In this document: positions 49,081 through 59,685 of the stretch, one piece after another
Layout: every line of letters begins with the position of its first letter
Numbering within the stretch: position 1 is the first letter of the stretch
From: Alphaproteobacteria bacterium
Lineage (GTDB): Bacteria; Pseudomonadota; Alphaproteobacteria; Reyranellales; Reyranellaceae
Direction: 5' to 3'
Assembly: GCA_017308235.1 (NCBI GenBank)
Contig: JAFKFL010000011.1
Span: 434,001 to 498,000 of the forward strand
Length of the DNA: 64,000 bases
The notes under the pieces: generated by a model
Seen by the model: only the letters and a program-made list of their open reading frames with translations
Told to the model about the DNA's origin: nothing
Databases searched by the model: none
Position numbers and translations under genes: made by a program

Positions 49081-50649
49081 ATGCATCGTATCGTTGTTGC
49101 GTTTATCACGGCCTTCGCGGTGGCCTGCATTCCGGCCATCGCTTCCGCCGAGACCGTGCTCAGGGTCGTCATGCACTCCGATGTGAAGGCACTCGACCCG
49201 ATCTGGAGCGCGGCCTACATCACGCGCAACTACGGCTACATGGTCTACGACACACTGTTTGCGGTGGACGACAAGTTCGAGGTGAAGCCGCAGATGGTCG
49301 ACACGTGGAGCACCAGCGACGACGGGCTCACCTGGACCTTCAAATTGCGCGACGGGCTCGAATGGCATGACGGCACACCGGTCACCGCCGAGGACTGCAT
49401 CGCTTCACTGAAGCGCTGGGCCGCGCGGGATGCGATGGGCCAGAAGTTCGCGGCGGCGGTGGTCGACTACAAGGCCATCGACCCGAAAACCTTCCAGATC
49501 GTTCTCAAGGGCAAGTTCGGGCCGCTTCTCGACGCCATTGGCAAACCCTCGTCCAATGTACCGTTCATGATGCCTAAAGGGGTGGCCGAGACCGATCCCT
49601 TCAAGCAGATCGACAGCGTCATCGGTTCCGGTCCTTTCATCTTCAAGAAGGATGAATGGAAGCCGGGGGAGCGGCTCGTCTTCGTGAAGAACCCCAAATA
49701 CAAGCCGCGGGCCGAGCCGATGTCGGGTCTTGCCGGCGGCAAGGTGGTCAACCTCGACCGCGTCGAATGGGTCTGGATTCCAGACACCGAGACCCGGGTC
49801 AATGCGCTGCTGAACGGCGAGATCGACATGGTCGAGAGCGTCGACTACGACCATCTGCCGTCGCTTGAGAAGACCAAGGGCATCCAGATCCTGCCCGGCA
49901 GCGTGTCGAACCAGTATGCCTTTCGTATGAACTGGCTCATCCCGCCCTTCAACGATGTCAGGATCCGCCGCGCCGCGGCCTATGCGCTCAGCCAGGAAGA
50001 GTTCCTGCAGGCCAATGTCGGCGACAAGCGCTACTACCGGACCTGTATGGCGATGTTCACCTGCGGCTCGCCGCTCGCTTCAACCGCTGGTATGGACGGC
50101 CTGATCGAAGGCAATGTCGCCAAGGCGAAGGAACTGCTGGCTGAAGCGCACTACGACGGCACGCCGGTGGTCATGCCGCAGCCCACCGATCTCGCGGCGA
50201 TCAAGCAGCTCCCGCCCGTCGCCAAGGCGCAACTCGAGCGCGCCGGCTTCAAGGTCGATGTCCAGCCGATGGACTGGCAAAGCATGGTTGCCCGCGTCAG
50301 CAAGAAGGGACCGCCTTCCGAGGGTGGCTGGAATGCCCTGGCGACAAGCTGGTCGCAGATCGACATCCTCAATCCGCTGACGACGGCGTTCCTCATCGCC
50401 ACCTGCGACAAGGGGCTGGCGGGCTGGCCCTGCGATCCTGAGCTCGAGAAGCTGCGCGACAACTACGTTCAGGCCAACACGCTCGAGGAGAAGCGGGCGG
50501 CGGCTGACGCCGTGCAGATCCATGCAATGCAAGTCGTCACGCACGTGCCGCTGGGCGAGTGGATCGGCATCGGCGCCGCGCGCGACAACATTCAGTTTCC
50601 CAAGCCGTTGTCGCCGGTGACCGTGTTTTGGGGTATCAGCAAGAAGTAG
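49081..50649 (+). CDS. ABC transporter substrate-binding protein, family 5, copy 2
   Basis: A 522-residue periplasmic binding protein with signal peptide ITAFAVACIPAIASAE (residues 8-23). It shares the full layout of copy 1, with segments such as MHSDVKALDPIWSAAYITRN, GLEWHDGTPVTAEDCIAS and ERAGFKVDVQPMDWQSMV. Differences cluster in a few surface and pocket-facing stretches (ILPGSVSNQYAFRMNWL and PSSNVPFMMPKGVAE). The two genes are separated by 46 bases with AGGAG near the start, so they probably arose by tandem duplication and may bind related ligands. An 11-bp inverted repeat overlaps its stop codon. Confidence 0.92.
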   Translation: MHRIVVAFITAFAVACIPAIASAETVLRVVMHSDVKALDPIWSAAYITRNYGYMVYDTLFAVDDKFEVKPQMVDTWSTSDDGLTWTFKLRDGLEWHDGTPVTAEDCIASLKRWAARDAMGQKFAAAVVDYKAIDPKTFQIVLKGKFGPLLDAIGKPSSNVPFMMPKGVAETDPFKQIDSVIGSGPFIFKKDEWKPGERLVFVKNPKYKPRAEPMSGLAGGKVVNLDRVEWVWIPDTETRVNALLNGEIDMVESVDYDHLPSLEKTKGIQILPGSVSNQYAFRMNWLIPPFNDVRIRRAAAYALSQEEFLQANVGDKRYYRTCMAMFTCGSPLASTAGMDGLIEGNVAKAKELLAEAHYDGTPVVMPQPTDLAAIKQLPPVAKAQLERAGFKVDVQPMDWQSMVARVSKKGPPSEGGWNALATSWSQIDILNPLTTAFLIATCDKGLAGWPCDPELEKLRDNYVQANTLEEKRAAADAVQIHAMQVVTHVPLGEWIGIGAARDNIQFPKPLSPVTVFWGISKK

Positions 50650-50676
50650 CGCCGACGATTCGCGCTCGTCGGCGCT
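50648..50676. terminator. Hairpin in the convergent gap after solute-binding gene 2
   Basis: A perfect 11-bp stem, AGCGCCGACGA (50648-50658) and its complement (50666-50676), with a seven-base loop starts inside the stop codon of copy 2 and fills most of the 34-base gap before the convergent HxlR gene end. It probably serves as a terminator in both directions, although T-tracts are absent. Confidence 0.6.
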
Positions 50677-50683
50677 GCCTGCG

Positions 50684-51076
50684 CTACTCCGCAGCCTTCA
50701 GGGTGCGGGCAGCAGCGTCCTCGGCCTGCCAGCGGATCGCGACATCGGCGAGCTTGCCCAGCACCTCGTCGAGTTCGTGGCCGCGCGCGGTGAGCGAATA
50801 GGTGACCTTGGGCGGGATGGTCGCCTCGTAGTCGCGCCGCACCAGTCCAGCACCTTCGAGCGTGCGCAACCGCTCGGTCAGCATCTTGGCCGAGATGCCC
50901 ACCACGCGCCTCTTCAGTTCGCCGAAGCGCTGCGGCCCGAAGGTGCGCAGGTTGTAGACGATGTATGTCGTCCACGGCCCCATCAGCATGCGCAGGATGA
51001 AGTCCATGGGACAGGCTGCGCCGCAGCCTTCCTTGCTCTGTTCCGCCGGTGAATTCGGGCTTGAATTCGGATTCAT
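50684..51076 (-). CDS. HxlR family transcriptional regulator
   Basis: A 130-residue winged helix-turn-helix regulator. The HxlR fold is visible from CPMDFILRMLMGPWTTYIVYNL (residues 22-43) through RFGELKRRVVGISAKMLTERLRTLEGAGLVRR (recognition helix, near residue 60) to the wing VTYSLTARGHEL. The cysteines C18 and C22 near the N-terminus (EGCGAACP) could sense oxidants, aldehydes or electrophiles, as in HypR or YodB. It sits between two of the three solute-binding genes, facing copy 2, and its promoter lies in the 232-base gap before the third binding protein. The target is unknown. Confidence 0.9.
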   Translation of the reverse strand: MNPNSSPNSPAEQSKEGCGAACPMDFILRMLMGPWTTYIVYNLRTFGPQRFGELKRRVVGISAKMLTERLRTLEGAGLVRRDYEATIPPKVTYSLTARGHELDEVLGKLADVAIRWQAEDAAARTLKAAE

Positions 51077-51275
51077 GGAAAAGCCTTGAGTTACGATTCG
51101 GTACCTACTGGTAAAGATATAGCCCGCGCCTCAACGATTGCCAGTCACCGGCGGTAACTGGACCTAAAAAATTTCCCCAATTAAATCAAAAGATTAGGGT
51201 CGGCGTTGGCGTCATCGGCCCTTGCCGGACGACAAATGTACCCAGCCGGAACGTTGCGTACTGGCGAAGTCGACT

Positions 51276-51298
51276 CGGAGAAGATCCGGCCTTCTCCG
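51276..51298 (-). terminator. Hairpin downstream of third solute-binding gene
   Basis: An 8-bp inverted repeat, CGGAGAAG (51276-51283) and CTTCTCCG (51291-51298), with a seven-base loop lies directly after the stop codon of the third solute-binding gene, in its direction of transcription. The rest of the 232-base gap (51077-51308) holds the AT-rich HxlR promoter area and no gene. Confidence 0.45.
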
Positions 51299-51308
51299 CG
51301 TCAAACAC

Positions 51309-52883
51309 CTACTGCTTCTTGCTGATATTCCACACCACGGGCACCGGACCCGGCAGCCAGCCTGTGAGCCGGTCCTTCCGGTAGGCGCCAAAGGCCTTGT
51401 ACTGGCCGACTGGCGCATAATAGGCCTGTTCGATCACGCGGTCGGAGATGGCATCGCCCAAGGCCTTCTGCTTGGCGGGATCCGTCTCGTGCATGAATTC
51501 GTCCCTGAGCTTCTGCATCTCGGGATCGCACGGCCAGCCGAACCAGGCCTTGTCGCAGGCGCCCGAGACGAAGGAGTTGGTGCCCGGGTTGTCCGAGTCG
51601 AGCGTGATGTTGGTGGTGAAGAAGATGTTCCAGCCGCCCTGGCTCGGCGGATCCTTCTTGGCGCGGCGTGTCACCACGGTCTGCCAGTCCATCGACTGCA
51701 GATCGATCTTGAAGCCTGCTTTCTCGAGCTGTTGCTTGGCGACCGGCTGCACGTTGTTCGAGGATTGCAGGTCGGTCTGATGCATCATCACGACCGGCGT
51801 GCCGTCATAGCCGGACTCCTTCAAAAGCTCGCGCGCCTTCGCGAGGTCGGGCTTGATCAGGAGGTTGCCGTACTCCTTGCCGAACCGTGTGCCGCAGATG
51901 AAGGGCGCATTGCAGACCTTGTAGATCTCCGGATCGCCCACCTGGGCGCGCAACATGTCTTCCTGGGCAAGCGCATACATCGCCGCCTGTCGCGCCTTCA
52001 CGTTGTTGAACGGCGGCTGGAGCTGGTTGAAACGCATGATGATCTGGCTGCCCTGGACGTTCCAGGGATAGAGCTCGATGTTCTTGTCGGCTTTCATCAC
52101 CGGGAAGAGATCGGTCGGCGGCGCTTCGATGAGATCGATCTCGCCGGCGAGCAGGGCGTTCATCGCCGTGCTGGGATCGGCGATGGCGAGCCATTCCACG
52201 CGATCGACCTTGGCAACCTTCCCGCCAGCCAGCATCGAGGGCGGCTCGGAGCGCGGCTTGTATTTCGGGTTCTTCACGAACACGACCTTCTCGCCGGGCT
52301 TCCATTCGTCCTGCTTGAAGATGAAGGGGCCGGAGCCCGTGAAGTCGGTGATCTGCTTGTAGGGGTCGGTCTCGGCCACGCGCTTGGGCATGATGAACGG
52401 CACGTTGGACGATACCTTGCTGAGCGCGTCGAGCACGAAGCCGAACTGGCGCTTCAGGATGATGGCGAAGCTCTTGTCGTCGATCGCCTTCATTTCGGCG
52501 GTGTCCGCCATCAGGAGCTGGCCGTAGGAGTCGCGCGCGCCCCAGCGTTTGAGGGAGGCGATGCAATCCTCGGCCGTGACGGGCGTGCCATCGCTCCAGA
52601 CCAGGCCGTCACGCAGCACGATGGTGTAGGTCAGCTTGTCGTCGGACACGGTGTAGTGATCCGCCATCTGCGGCTGGATCTGCAAATTGGCGTCCTTGGC
52701 GAACAGGACGTCGTATATCATGTAGCCGAAGTTTCGAGAGATCAGAGCCGTGGTCCAAATCGGATCAAGCACCTTGATGTCGGCATGGCTCACCATCCTG
52801 AGCGTGGTCTGCGCCATCGCCGGTATCCCCAGCGCCGCCCAGACCGCCAAGGCCAGTGCCGCCAACCTGCCCATACCGGTCAT
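51309..52883 (-). CDS. ABC transporter substrate-binding protein, family 5, copy 3
   Basis: A 524-residue periplasmic binding protein on the opposite strand, with signal peptide LAALALAVWAALGIPAMAQ (residues 6-24). It keeps the same landmarks as the other two (SHADIKVLDPIWTTALISRN, GLVWSDGTPVTAEDCIASLKRWGARD, FTGSGPFIFKQDEWKPGEKV and QSMDWQTVV) but is clearly more diverged, so it is an older paralogue or was recruited separately. No ABC permease or ATPase gene follows. It is divergent from the DODA-type dioxygenase gene by 50 bases; shared regulation could link uptake with ring cleavage. The ATG at 52883 has AAGGGG upstream. Confidence 0.92.
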   Translation of the reverse strand: MTGMGRLAALALAVWAALGIPAMAQTTLRMVSHADIKVLDPIWTTALISRNFGYMIYDVLFAKDANLQIQPQMADHYTVSDDKLTYTIVLRDGLVWSDGTPVTAEDCIASLKRWGARDSYGQLLMADTAEMKAIDDKSFAIILKRQFGFVLDALSKVSSNVPFIMPKRVAETDPYKQITDFTGSGPFIFKQDEWKPGEKVVFVKNPKYKPRSEPPSMLAGGKVAKVDRVEWLAIADPSTAMNALLAGEIDLIEAPPTDLFPVMKADKNIELYPWNVQGSQIIMRFNQLQPPFNNVKARQAAMYALAQEDMLRAQVGDPEIYKVCNAPFICGTRFGKEYGNLLIKPDLAKARELLKESGYDGTPVVMMHQTDLQSSNNVQPVAKQQLEKAGFKIDLQSMDWQTVVTRRAKKDPPSQGGWNIFFTTNITLDSDNPGTNSFVSGACDKAWFGWPCDPEMQKLRDEFMHETDPAKQKALGDAISDRVIEQAYYAPVGQYKAFGAYRKDRLTGWLPGPVPVVWNISKKQ

Positions 52884-52933
52884 GATCTACCCCTTCTTCG
52901 TTGTATTTCAGATGTTGTGCGAGGAATGACTCA

Positions 52934-53704
52934 ATGTCGACGTTGATGCCTACCGTTTTTGTGTCGCACGGATCGCCAATGCTGATCCTGCAAGACCTGC
53001 CGGCGCGGTCCTTCCTCGCGACGCTCGGCAGCCTTTTGCCGCGGCCCAAGGCGATCGTCGCGGTATCCGCGCACTGGAATACCGAACGGCCGGCCGTTTC
53101 GACGGCGGGACGGCCGGAAACCATCCACGACTTCTACGGATTTCCCGAAGCGCTGTATCGCTTGCGCTATGACGCGACCGGCGAGCCCGGTCTTGCCGAT
53201 CGCGTGGCCTCTCTCGCGGGCGCCGATCGTGATCCGACCTACGGCCTTGACCACGGGGCCTGGGTGCCGGCGATGCTTGGTTGGCCCGACGGCGACATCC
53301 CGATCTTCCAGCTTTCGGTGCAGCCTTATCGGTCGCCGGCCGATCATATCGCGCTTGGGCGCAAGCTGGCGCCCTTGCGCAAGGAGGGTGTGCTGGTCCT
53401 GGGCAGCGGCAGCGCCACGCACAACCTCAGGCGGTTGCGGCGGGGCGACAACGACACGGCGCCCGAGCCTTGGGCGAAGCAGTTCGATGATTGGTTGTCA
53501 GAGGCGGTGGAGCGGGGCGACGAAGCAGCCCTCGCTAATTATCGGACCGAAGCACCCTATGCGCAGGAGGCTCATCCGACGGATGAACACCTTCTGCCGC
53601 TGCATGTGGCCTTCGGTGCCGCCGGTGCCGGCGCACGCGCCAAGGCGCTGCACCGCAGCTTCACCAACGTAAATCTCTCGATGGCGTCCTACGCCTTCGC
53701 GTAG
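52934..53704 (+). CDS. Class III extradiol dioxygenase, DODA/YgiD family
   Basis: A 256-residue LigB-fold non-haem iron or zinc enzyme that cleaves catechol-type rings. Metal ligands H12 in VFVSHGSPMLIL and H47 in VAVSAHWNTERP are visible, with the conserved YGLDHGAWVPAMLGWP near residue 110, a SATHNLRRL segment and the C-terminal DEHLLPLHVAFGAAG. Bacterial homologues include YgiD, which forms betalamic-type products from L-DOPA, and gallate or protocatechuate enzymes. GAGGA precedes the ATG at 52934; an upstream start adds 11 residues. It is divergent from solute-binding gene 3 and convergent with grx4, seven bases apart. Confidence 0.88.
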   Translation: MSTLMPTVFVSHGSPMLILQDLPARSFLATLGSLLPRPKAIVAVSAHWNTERPAVSTAGRPETIHDFYGFPEALYRLRYDATGEPGLADRVASLAGADRDPTYGLDHGAWVPAMLGWPDGDIPIFQLSVQPYRSPADHIALGRKLAPLRKEGVLVLGSGSATHNLRRLRRGDNDTAPEPWAKQFDDWLSEAVERGDEAALANYRTEAPYAQEAHPTDEHLLPLHVAFGAAGAGARAKALHRSFTNVNLSMASYAFA

Positions 53705-53711
53705 AAGGTGC

Positions 53712-54053
53712 TCAGGCCACGCTTACCAGCGCGACGCCCTTTTCCTTCAGGAGCTGTTCGAGCTCGCCCGTCTCGAACATCTCGCGGACGATGTCGCAAC
53801 CGCCGACGAACTCGCCCTTCACATAGAGCTGGGGAATGGTCGGCCACTGGCTGAATTCCTTGATGCCCTCGCGCAGGTCCTGATCGACCAAGATGTTGGC
53901 GCTGTGGAACTTGACGCCGAGCTGGCTCAGCACGTCGACCACAGCGGCAGAGAAGCCGCACTGCGGGAAGACCGGCGTGCCTTTCATGAACAACATGACG
54001 TCGTTCTTGGTGATCTCGTCGCGGATACGGTCGAACACCTGGGGCTCACTCAT
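53712..54053 (-). CDS. grxD: Monothiol glutaredoxin, Grx4 family
   Basis: A 113-residue single-domain monothiol glutaredoxin that carries or transfers [2Fe-2S] clusters. The CGFS active site is C32-G-F-S35 (MKGTPVFPQCGFSAAVVDVL), with the glutathione-contacting WPTIPQLYVKGEFVGGCDI near residue 70. It is cytosolic. It is the last gene after bolA (66 bases) in the pur-bolA-grx order that is common in alphaproteobacteria, in line with the known BolA-Grx4 heterodimer that holds a shared iron-sulfur cluster and reports iron status. Confidence 0.94.
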   Translation of the reverse strand: MSEPQVFDRIRDEITKNDVMLFMKGTPVFPQCGFSAAVVDVLSQLGVKFHSANILVDQDLREGIKEFSQWPTIPQLYVKGEFVGGCDIVREMFETGELEQLLKEKGVALVSVA

Positions 54054-54119
54054 CTCGATCTCCTAAGGCACCTGGAAGGGTGCGAGAAAGGGTACCAATT
54101 TGACGACAATATAAGGCTC

Positions 54120-54356
54120 TCAAGGCCGCCGCGCCATGGTGGTCAGCTTGAGGGCATGCAGGACGCCCCCCATCCGTCCACCGAGCGCGCCATAGACCAT
54201 TTGATGCTGCTGCACCTTGGATTTCCCGGCAAAAGCAGCCGAAACGACCGTGGCGGCATAATGGTCCCCATCGCCCACGAGATCCTGGATCTCGACGTCG
54301 GCATCCGGAATGCCCTCTTTGATCAGGCGGACAATATCGTCGGCAGCCATCGGCAT
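54120..54356 (-). CDS. bolA: BolA family protein
   Basis: A 78-residue BolA-like protein (short, BolA2/IbaG-type). It shows IVRLIKEGIPDADVEIQDLVGDGDHYAATVVSAAF and the C-terminal FAGKSKVQQHQMVYGALGGRMGG block, whose conserved His in VQQHQMVY ligates the cluster shared with CGFS glutaredoxin. The family length is normal. The ATG at 54356 has AGGAA nine bases upstream; a second ATG two codons in is possible. It follows purL by 17 bases and precedes grxD, so it is expressed with the purine genes. Confidence 0.93.
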   Translation of the reverse strand: MPMAADDIVRLIKEGIPDADVEIQDLVGDGDHYAATVVSAAFAGKSKVQQHQMVYGALGGRMGGVLHALKLTTMARRP

Positions 54357-54373
54357 TGCTTGGTTTTCCTGCG

Positions 54374-56629
<2,256 letters not shown>

Positions 56630-56646
56630 GACGATTTACTCACGAC

Positions 56647-57336
56647 TCATGACAGGGCCTCGACGATGCCCTCGAACAGCGCCTTGCCGTCGGTGCCGCC
56701 GAACATCGCCTCGACGGCATTCTCCGGATGCGGCATCAGGCCCAGCACGGTCTTCGTCTCGTTGAACACGCCGGCGATATTGCGGATCGAGCCATTGGGA
56801 TTGCCCGTGCCGTCGACCGTGCCGTCGGGCGCGCAGTAGCGAAAGGCGACCTGGCCACGATCCTCGACCCGCTTCAGCGTCTCGTCGTCGGCGAAATAGT
56901 TTCCCTCGGCGTGCGCCACCGGAACCTTGATCACCTGACCCGCCTGGTAGCGGTTGGTGAACAGGCTCTGGCTGGTCTCGATCTTGAGATGCACGTCAGC
57001 ACAAACGAATTTCAGGTTCTCGTTGCGCATCAATACACCCGGCAATAGGCCCGCTTCGGCGGCGATTTGGAAGCCGTTGCAGATCGCCAATACAGGCACG
57101 CCCTGCGCGGCGCGCTTCTTGACCTCGGCCATCACTGGCGATTGCGCTGCCATGGCGCCACAGCGCAGGTAGTCGCCGTAGGAGAAGCCGCCCGGAATGA
57201 CGATCAGGTCGGTCTTCTCGAAGTTGCCGTCGCCGTGCCACACCATGTTGGGCTTGCGGCCTGTGACCAGCTCGATCGCCTGCGCCACATCACCTTCGCG
57301 ATTGGAGCCGGGAAAGACGAGAACGGAAGCTTTCAT
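56647..57336 (-). CDS. purQ: Phosphoribosylformylglycinamidine synthase subunit PurQ
   Basis: A 229-residue class I glutamine amidotransferase that supplies ammonia to PurL. The nucleophile is C86 in [16 protein letters not shown], and the His-Glu pair is in [12 protein letters not shown] near residue 202. The [16 protein letters not shown] block and the start [16 protein letters not shown] are family-typical. The ATG at 57336 shares one base with the purS stop (TGATG), so translation is coupled; the longer reading reaches into purS in another frame. Complex formation with PurS and PurL is expected. Confidence 0.97.
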   Translation of the reverse strand: MKASVLVFPGSNREGDVAQAIELVTGRKPNMVWHGDGNFEKTDLIVIPGGFSYGDYLRCGAMAAQSPVMAEVKKRAAQGVPVLAICNGFQIAAEAGLLPGVLMRNENLKFVCADVHLKIETSQSLFTNRYQAGQVIKVPVAHAEGNYFADDETLKRVEDRGQVAFRYCAPDGTVDGTGNPNGSIRNIAGVFNETKTVLGLMPHPENAVEAMFGGTDGKALFEGIVEALS

Positions 57337-57578
57337 CAGCCCACCAGCTCGATCGAATAGTTCTCGATCACGGTGTTGGCCAAAAGCTTGCGGCACATCT
57401 CGTCGAGCCGTGCCTTGGCTTTTGCCTTGTCGGTCTCGGCCAGCTCAAGTTCGATGTATTTGCCTTGCCGGACGTCACCGACCTCGGGGAAGCCCAGGCG
57501 ATTGAGCGAATGGCCGATGGCTTTGCCCTGCGGGTCGAGCACGCCGTTCTTGAGCGTTACGTGGACTCTAGCTTTCAT
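57336..57578 (-). CDS. purS: Phosphoribosylformylglycinamidine synthase subunit PurS
   Basis: An 80-residue structural subunit that links PurL and PurQ. The conserved core is [24 protein letters not shown] (residues 6-29), with [11 protein letters not shown] and a C-terminal [11 protein letters not shown] strand. It is the normal size. It is placed 9 bases after purC and overlaps purQ by one base, fixing the operon order purC-purS-purQ. Confidence 0.95.
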   Translation of the reverse strand: MKARVHVTLKNGVLDPQGKAIGHSLNRLGFPEVGDVRQGKYIELELAETDKAKAKARLDEMCRKLLANTVIENYSIELVG

Positions 57579-57587
57579 TGCGCCTCT

Positions 57588-58352
57588 TTACTGCAATGTC
57601 GTCGGGCCGCGCACATCGCCTGGCCCCTGGTCGATCAGGATGCCGAGCCGCCGCGCCACTTCCTGATAGGCTTCCTCGACCTTGCCGAGGTCGCGGCGAA
57701 AGCGGTCCTTGTCGAGCTTCTCGTTGGTCCTGAGATCCCACAGCCGGCAGGAGTCCGGGCTGATCTCGTCGGCCAGCACGATGCGGACCATATCGTCTTC
57801 ATATAGGCGGCCGAACTCGATCTTGAAGTCGATGAGCTTGATGCCACAGCCCAGGAACAGGCCGAACAGGAAGTCATTGACCCGAAGCGTGAGCGCCACG
57901 ATGTCGTCGAGGTCCTGCGGGGTCGCCCAGCCGAAGGCGGTGATGTGCTCTTCCGTCACCATGGGATCGGCCAGCTCGTCGTTCTTGTAGAAGAACTCCA
58001 TGATGGATCGGGGCAGCTGCGTGCCCTCCTCGAGCCCGAAGCGCTTGGCGAAAGAGCCGGCGGCGACGTTACGGACCACCACCTCGAGCGGGATGATCTC
58101 GACCTGGCGGATAAGCTGCTCGCGCATGTTCAGCCGGCGGATGAAATGGGTCGGCACCCCGATTTCGCCCAGCTTGGTCATCAGGAACTCGGAAATGCGA
58201 TTATTAATCACACCCTTGCCGGTGATCGTGCCTTTCTTCTGGTTGTTGAAAGCCGTGGCGTCGTCCTTGAAGTACTGGACGATCGTCCCGGGCTCGGGTC
58301 CCTCGAACAAGGTCTTGGCCTTGCCCTCGTAGATGCGGCGGCGGCGGGACAT
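57588..58352 (-). CDS. purC: Phosphoribosylaminoimidazole-succinocarboxamide synthase (SAICAR synthetase)
   Basis: A 254-residue ATP-dependent ligase that joins CAIR with aspartate. The N-terminal block [33 protein letters not shown] (residues 3-35) is the glycine-rich ATP site. [18 protein letters not shown] and [33 protein letters not shown] (near residue 185) are the signature strands. It is the first gene of the purine unit on this strand. The 139-base gap to the divergent ferritin-like gene should hold both promoters. Confidence 0.97.
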   Translation of the reverse strand: MSRRRRIYEGKAKTLFEGPEPGTIVQYFKDDATAFNNQKKGTITGKGVINNRISEFLMTKLGEIGVPTHFIRRLNMREQLIRQVEIIPLEVVVRNVAAGSFAKRFGLEEGTQLPRSIMEFFYKNDELADPMVTEEHITAFGWATPQDLDDIVALTLRVNDFLFGLFLGCGIKLIDFKIEFGRLYEDDMVRIVLADEISPDSCRLWDLRTNEKLDKDRFRRDLGKVEEAYQEVARRLGILIDQGPGDVRGPTTLQ

Positions 58353-58441
58353 TTTTCACTCCTGTGCGGACGGCCGGGACCGCCCACCCTTGAGCCAGAA
58401 TATGGCGGAAACCCCATGCGCCGGGACTGGGGAAAAATCCA

Positions 58442-58469
58442 TTGAAAAAGGTGACACGTTCGTCATATT
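58442..58469 (+). promoter_or_regulatory. Possible sigma-70 promoter for ferritin-like gene
   Basis: TTGAAA (58442-58447) and CATATT (58464-58469), spaced by 16 bases, lie 23 bases ahead of the ATG of the ferritin-like gene, after a run of A. The match is fair but not strong. Confidence 0.35.
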
Positions 58470-58491
58470 TGCTCTCTTCGGGAGGCTCCAC

Positions 58492-59607
58492 ATGGCCCAA
58501 CAGATCACTTACGACAAGGCCTATGACGCCGTCGCCCCGGGCGACTTCCCGGCCATGCTGGAAGTACCGCGATATGGGCGGCGCAGCGACGCTTTCGACA
58601 GCATCATTTCCGCGACCCACGACCACTTCTGGGATCCGCTGGACAAGAACTACATCGATTTCGACCAGCCGTTCGACATCAGGACCACGCCGATCATGCC
58701 GCTCGACAATATCATCGAGCTCAGGAGCGCGGTCGCAGATCGACTGGATGAGAACCAGAAGATCCAGCTCGCCAACGACGTCACCCACTGGTCGGTCTCG
58801 AACCTCCTGCATGGCGAGCAGGGGGCGCTGTCGCTGTCGGCGAGCCTCTGCCACGTGCTGGTCGATCCCGGTGCGCAGGAATATGCCGCCAACCAGGCGC
58901 GCGAGGAGGCGCGCCACGTGGCTGGCTTCAGCCGCTATATCGCCAAGCGCTGGGGCGAGCCGCTGCCGGTGGGCCAGACCATTGCCACGGTGCTGGCCGA
59001 TCTCGTGAGCACGGGCGAGGTCTACAAGAAGATCGTCGGCATGCAGATGCTGATCGAGGGCCTGGCGATGGGCTCATTCGCGACGCTCAATGCCAAGACC
59101 AACGATCCGGTGCTGCGGCGCCTGGTGCAGCTCGTGATGAGCGACGAGGCCTTCCATCATCGCTTCGGCCGTCTGTGGGCGGCCAAGACGATCCGGCATC
59201 TGAGCGGGGAGGAGCATCGCAAGGTCGAGGACTGGTCGGCGCAGCTCTTCCAGATGCTGCTGTTCAACCTGATCAACGCCGAGCAAAAGCAAGTCATCTA
59301 CGCCAAGTACGGGCTCGACTGGCAATGGGTGCGCGATGCGGTCAAGGAAACCTTCAGCGACGACGACCGCCGCAACCAGCTCAAGGACAGCACCAACATC
59401 TTCCGTGTCCTGATCAAGACGTTGCTGCATGCCGGCATCATCACCGGGCGCACCGCGCCGCTTTACGCGGTGTGGGTCGACATGAAGGAGCTGGAGGCCG
59501 AAGGCGAGGGCATCCCGGGTGATGTCGTGGCCGAGGAGATGCTGGTCGTGTTGCGCGAGATCAACGCCAAGCGGCGACGCATCGGCGGCAAAGACATCGC
59601 TGCTTAG
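58492..59607 (+). CDS. Ferritin-like diiron protein (oxidase/oxygenase type)
   Basis: A 371-residue helical protein of the ferritin-like superfamily. Diiron ligand motifs stand out: LLHGEQGALSLSASLCHVL and REEARHVAGFSRYI (E-x2-H, near residue 137), then IEGLAMGSFATLNAKT and MSDEAFHHRFGRLW (second E-x2-H, near residue 225). Together they predict a four-helix bundle with a carboxylate-bridged iron pair. Its length is close to R2-like and fatty-acid or amine oxygenase families rather than ferritin, but I cannot name a substrate. GGAGG sits before the ATG at 58492; longer in-frame starts run into the purC leader. It is divergent from purC and convergent with a methyltransferase gene. Confidence 0.8.
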   Translation: MAQQITYDKAYDAVAPGDFPAMLEVPRYGRRSDAFDSIISATHDHFWDPLDKNYIDFDQPFDIRTTPIMPLDNIIELRSAVADRLDENQKIQLANDVTHWSVSNLLHGEQGALSLSASLCHVLVDPGAQEYAANQAREEARHVAGFSRYIAKRWGEPLPVGQTIATVLADLVSTGEVYKKIVGMQMLIEGLAMGSFATLNAKTNDPVLRRLVQLVMSDEAFHHRFGRLWAAKTIRHLSGEEHRKVEDWSAQLFQMLLFNLINAEQKQVIYAKYGLDWQWVRDAVKETFSDDDRRNQLKDSTNIFRVLIKTLLHAGIITGRTAPLYAVWVDMKELEAEGEGIPGDVVAEEMLVVLREINAKRRRIGGKDIAA

Positions 59608-59680
59608 TGGACCGCGCGCATCCTGCGCGCTTCAAGGCATGTGGATACGCCGGATGAGCGGGCTGGAAGTCCGCGGTCCA
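59608..59680. repeat. GGACCGCG palindromic repeat, copy 2
   Basis: TGGACCGCG (59608-59616) and its complement CGCGGTCCA (59672-59680) form the outer arms, and an internal hairpin GCGCGC-ATCCT-GCGCGC follows the left arm. A run of A then precedes the methyltransferase stop. The element fills the convergent gap between the ferritin-like and methyltransferase genes almost exactly. Confidence 0.75.
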
Positions 59681-59685
59681 AAAAA

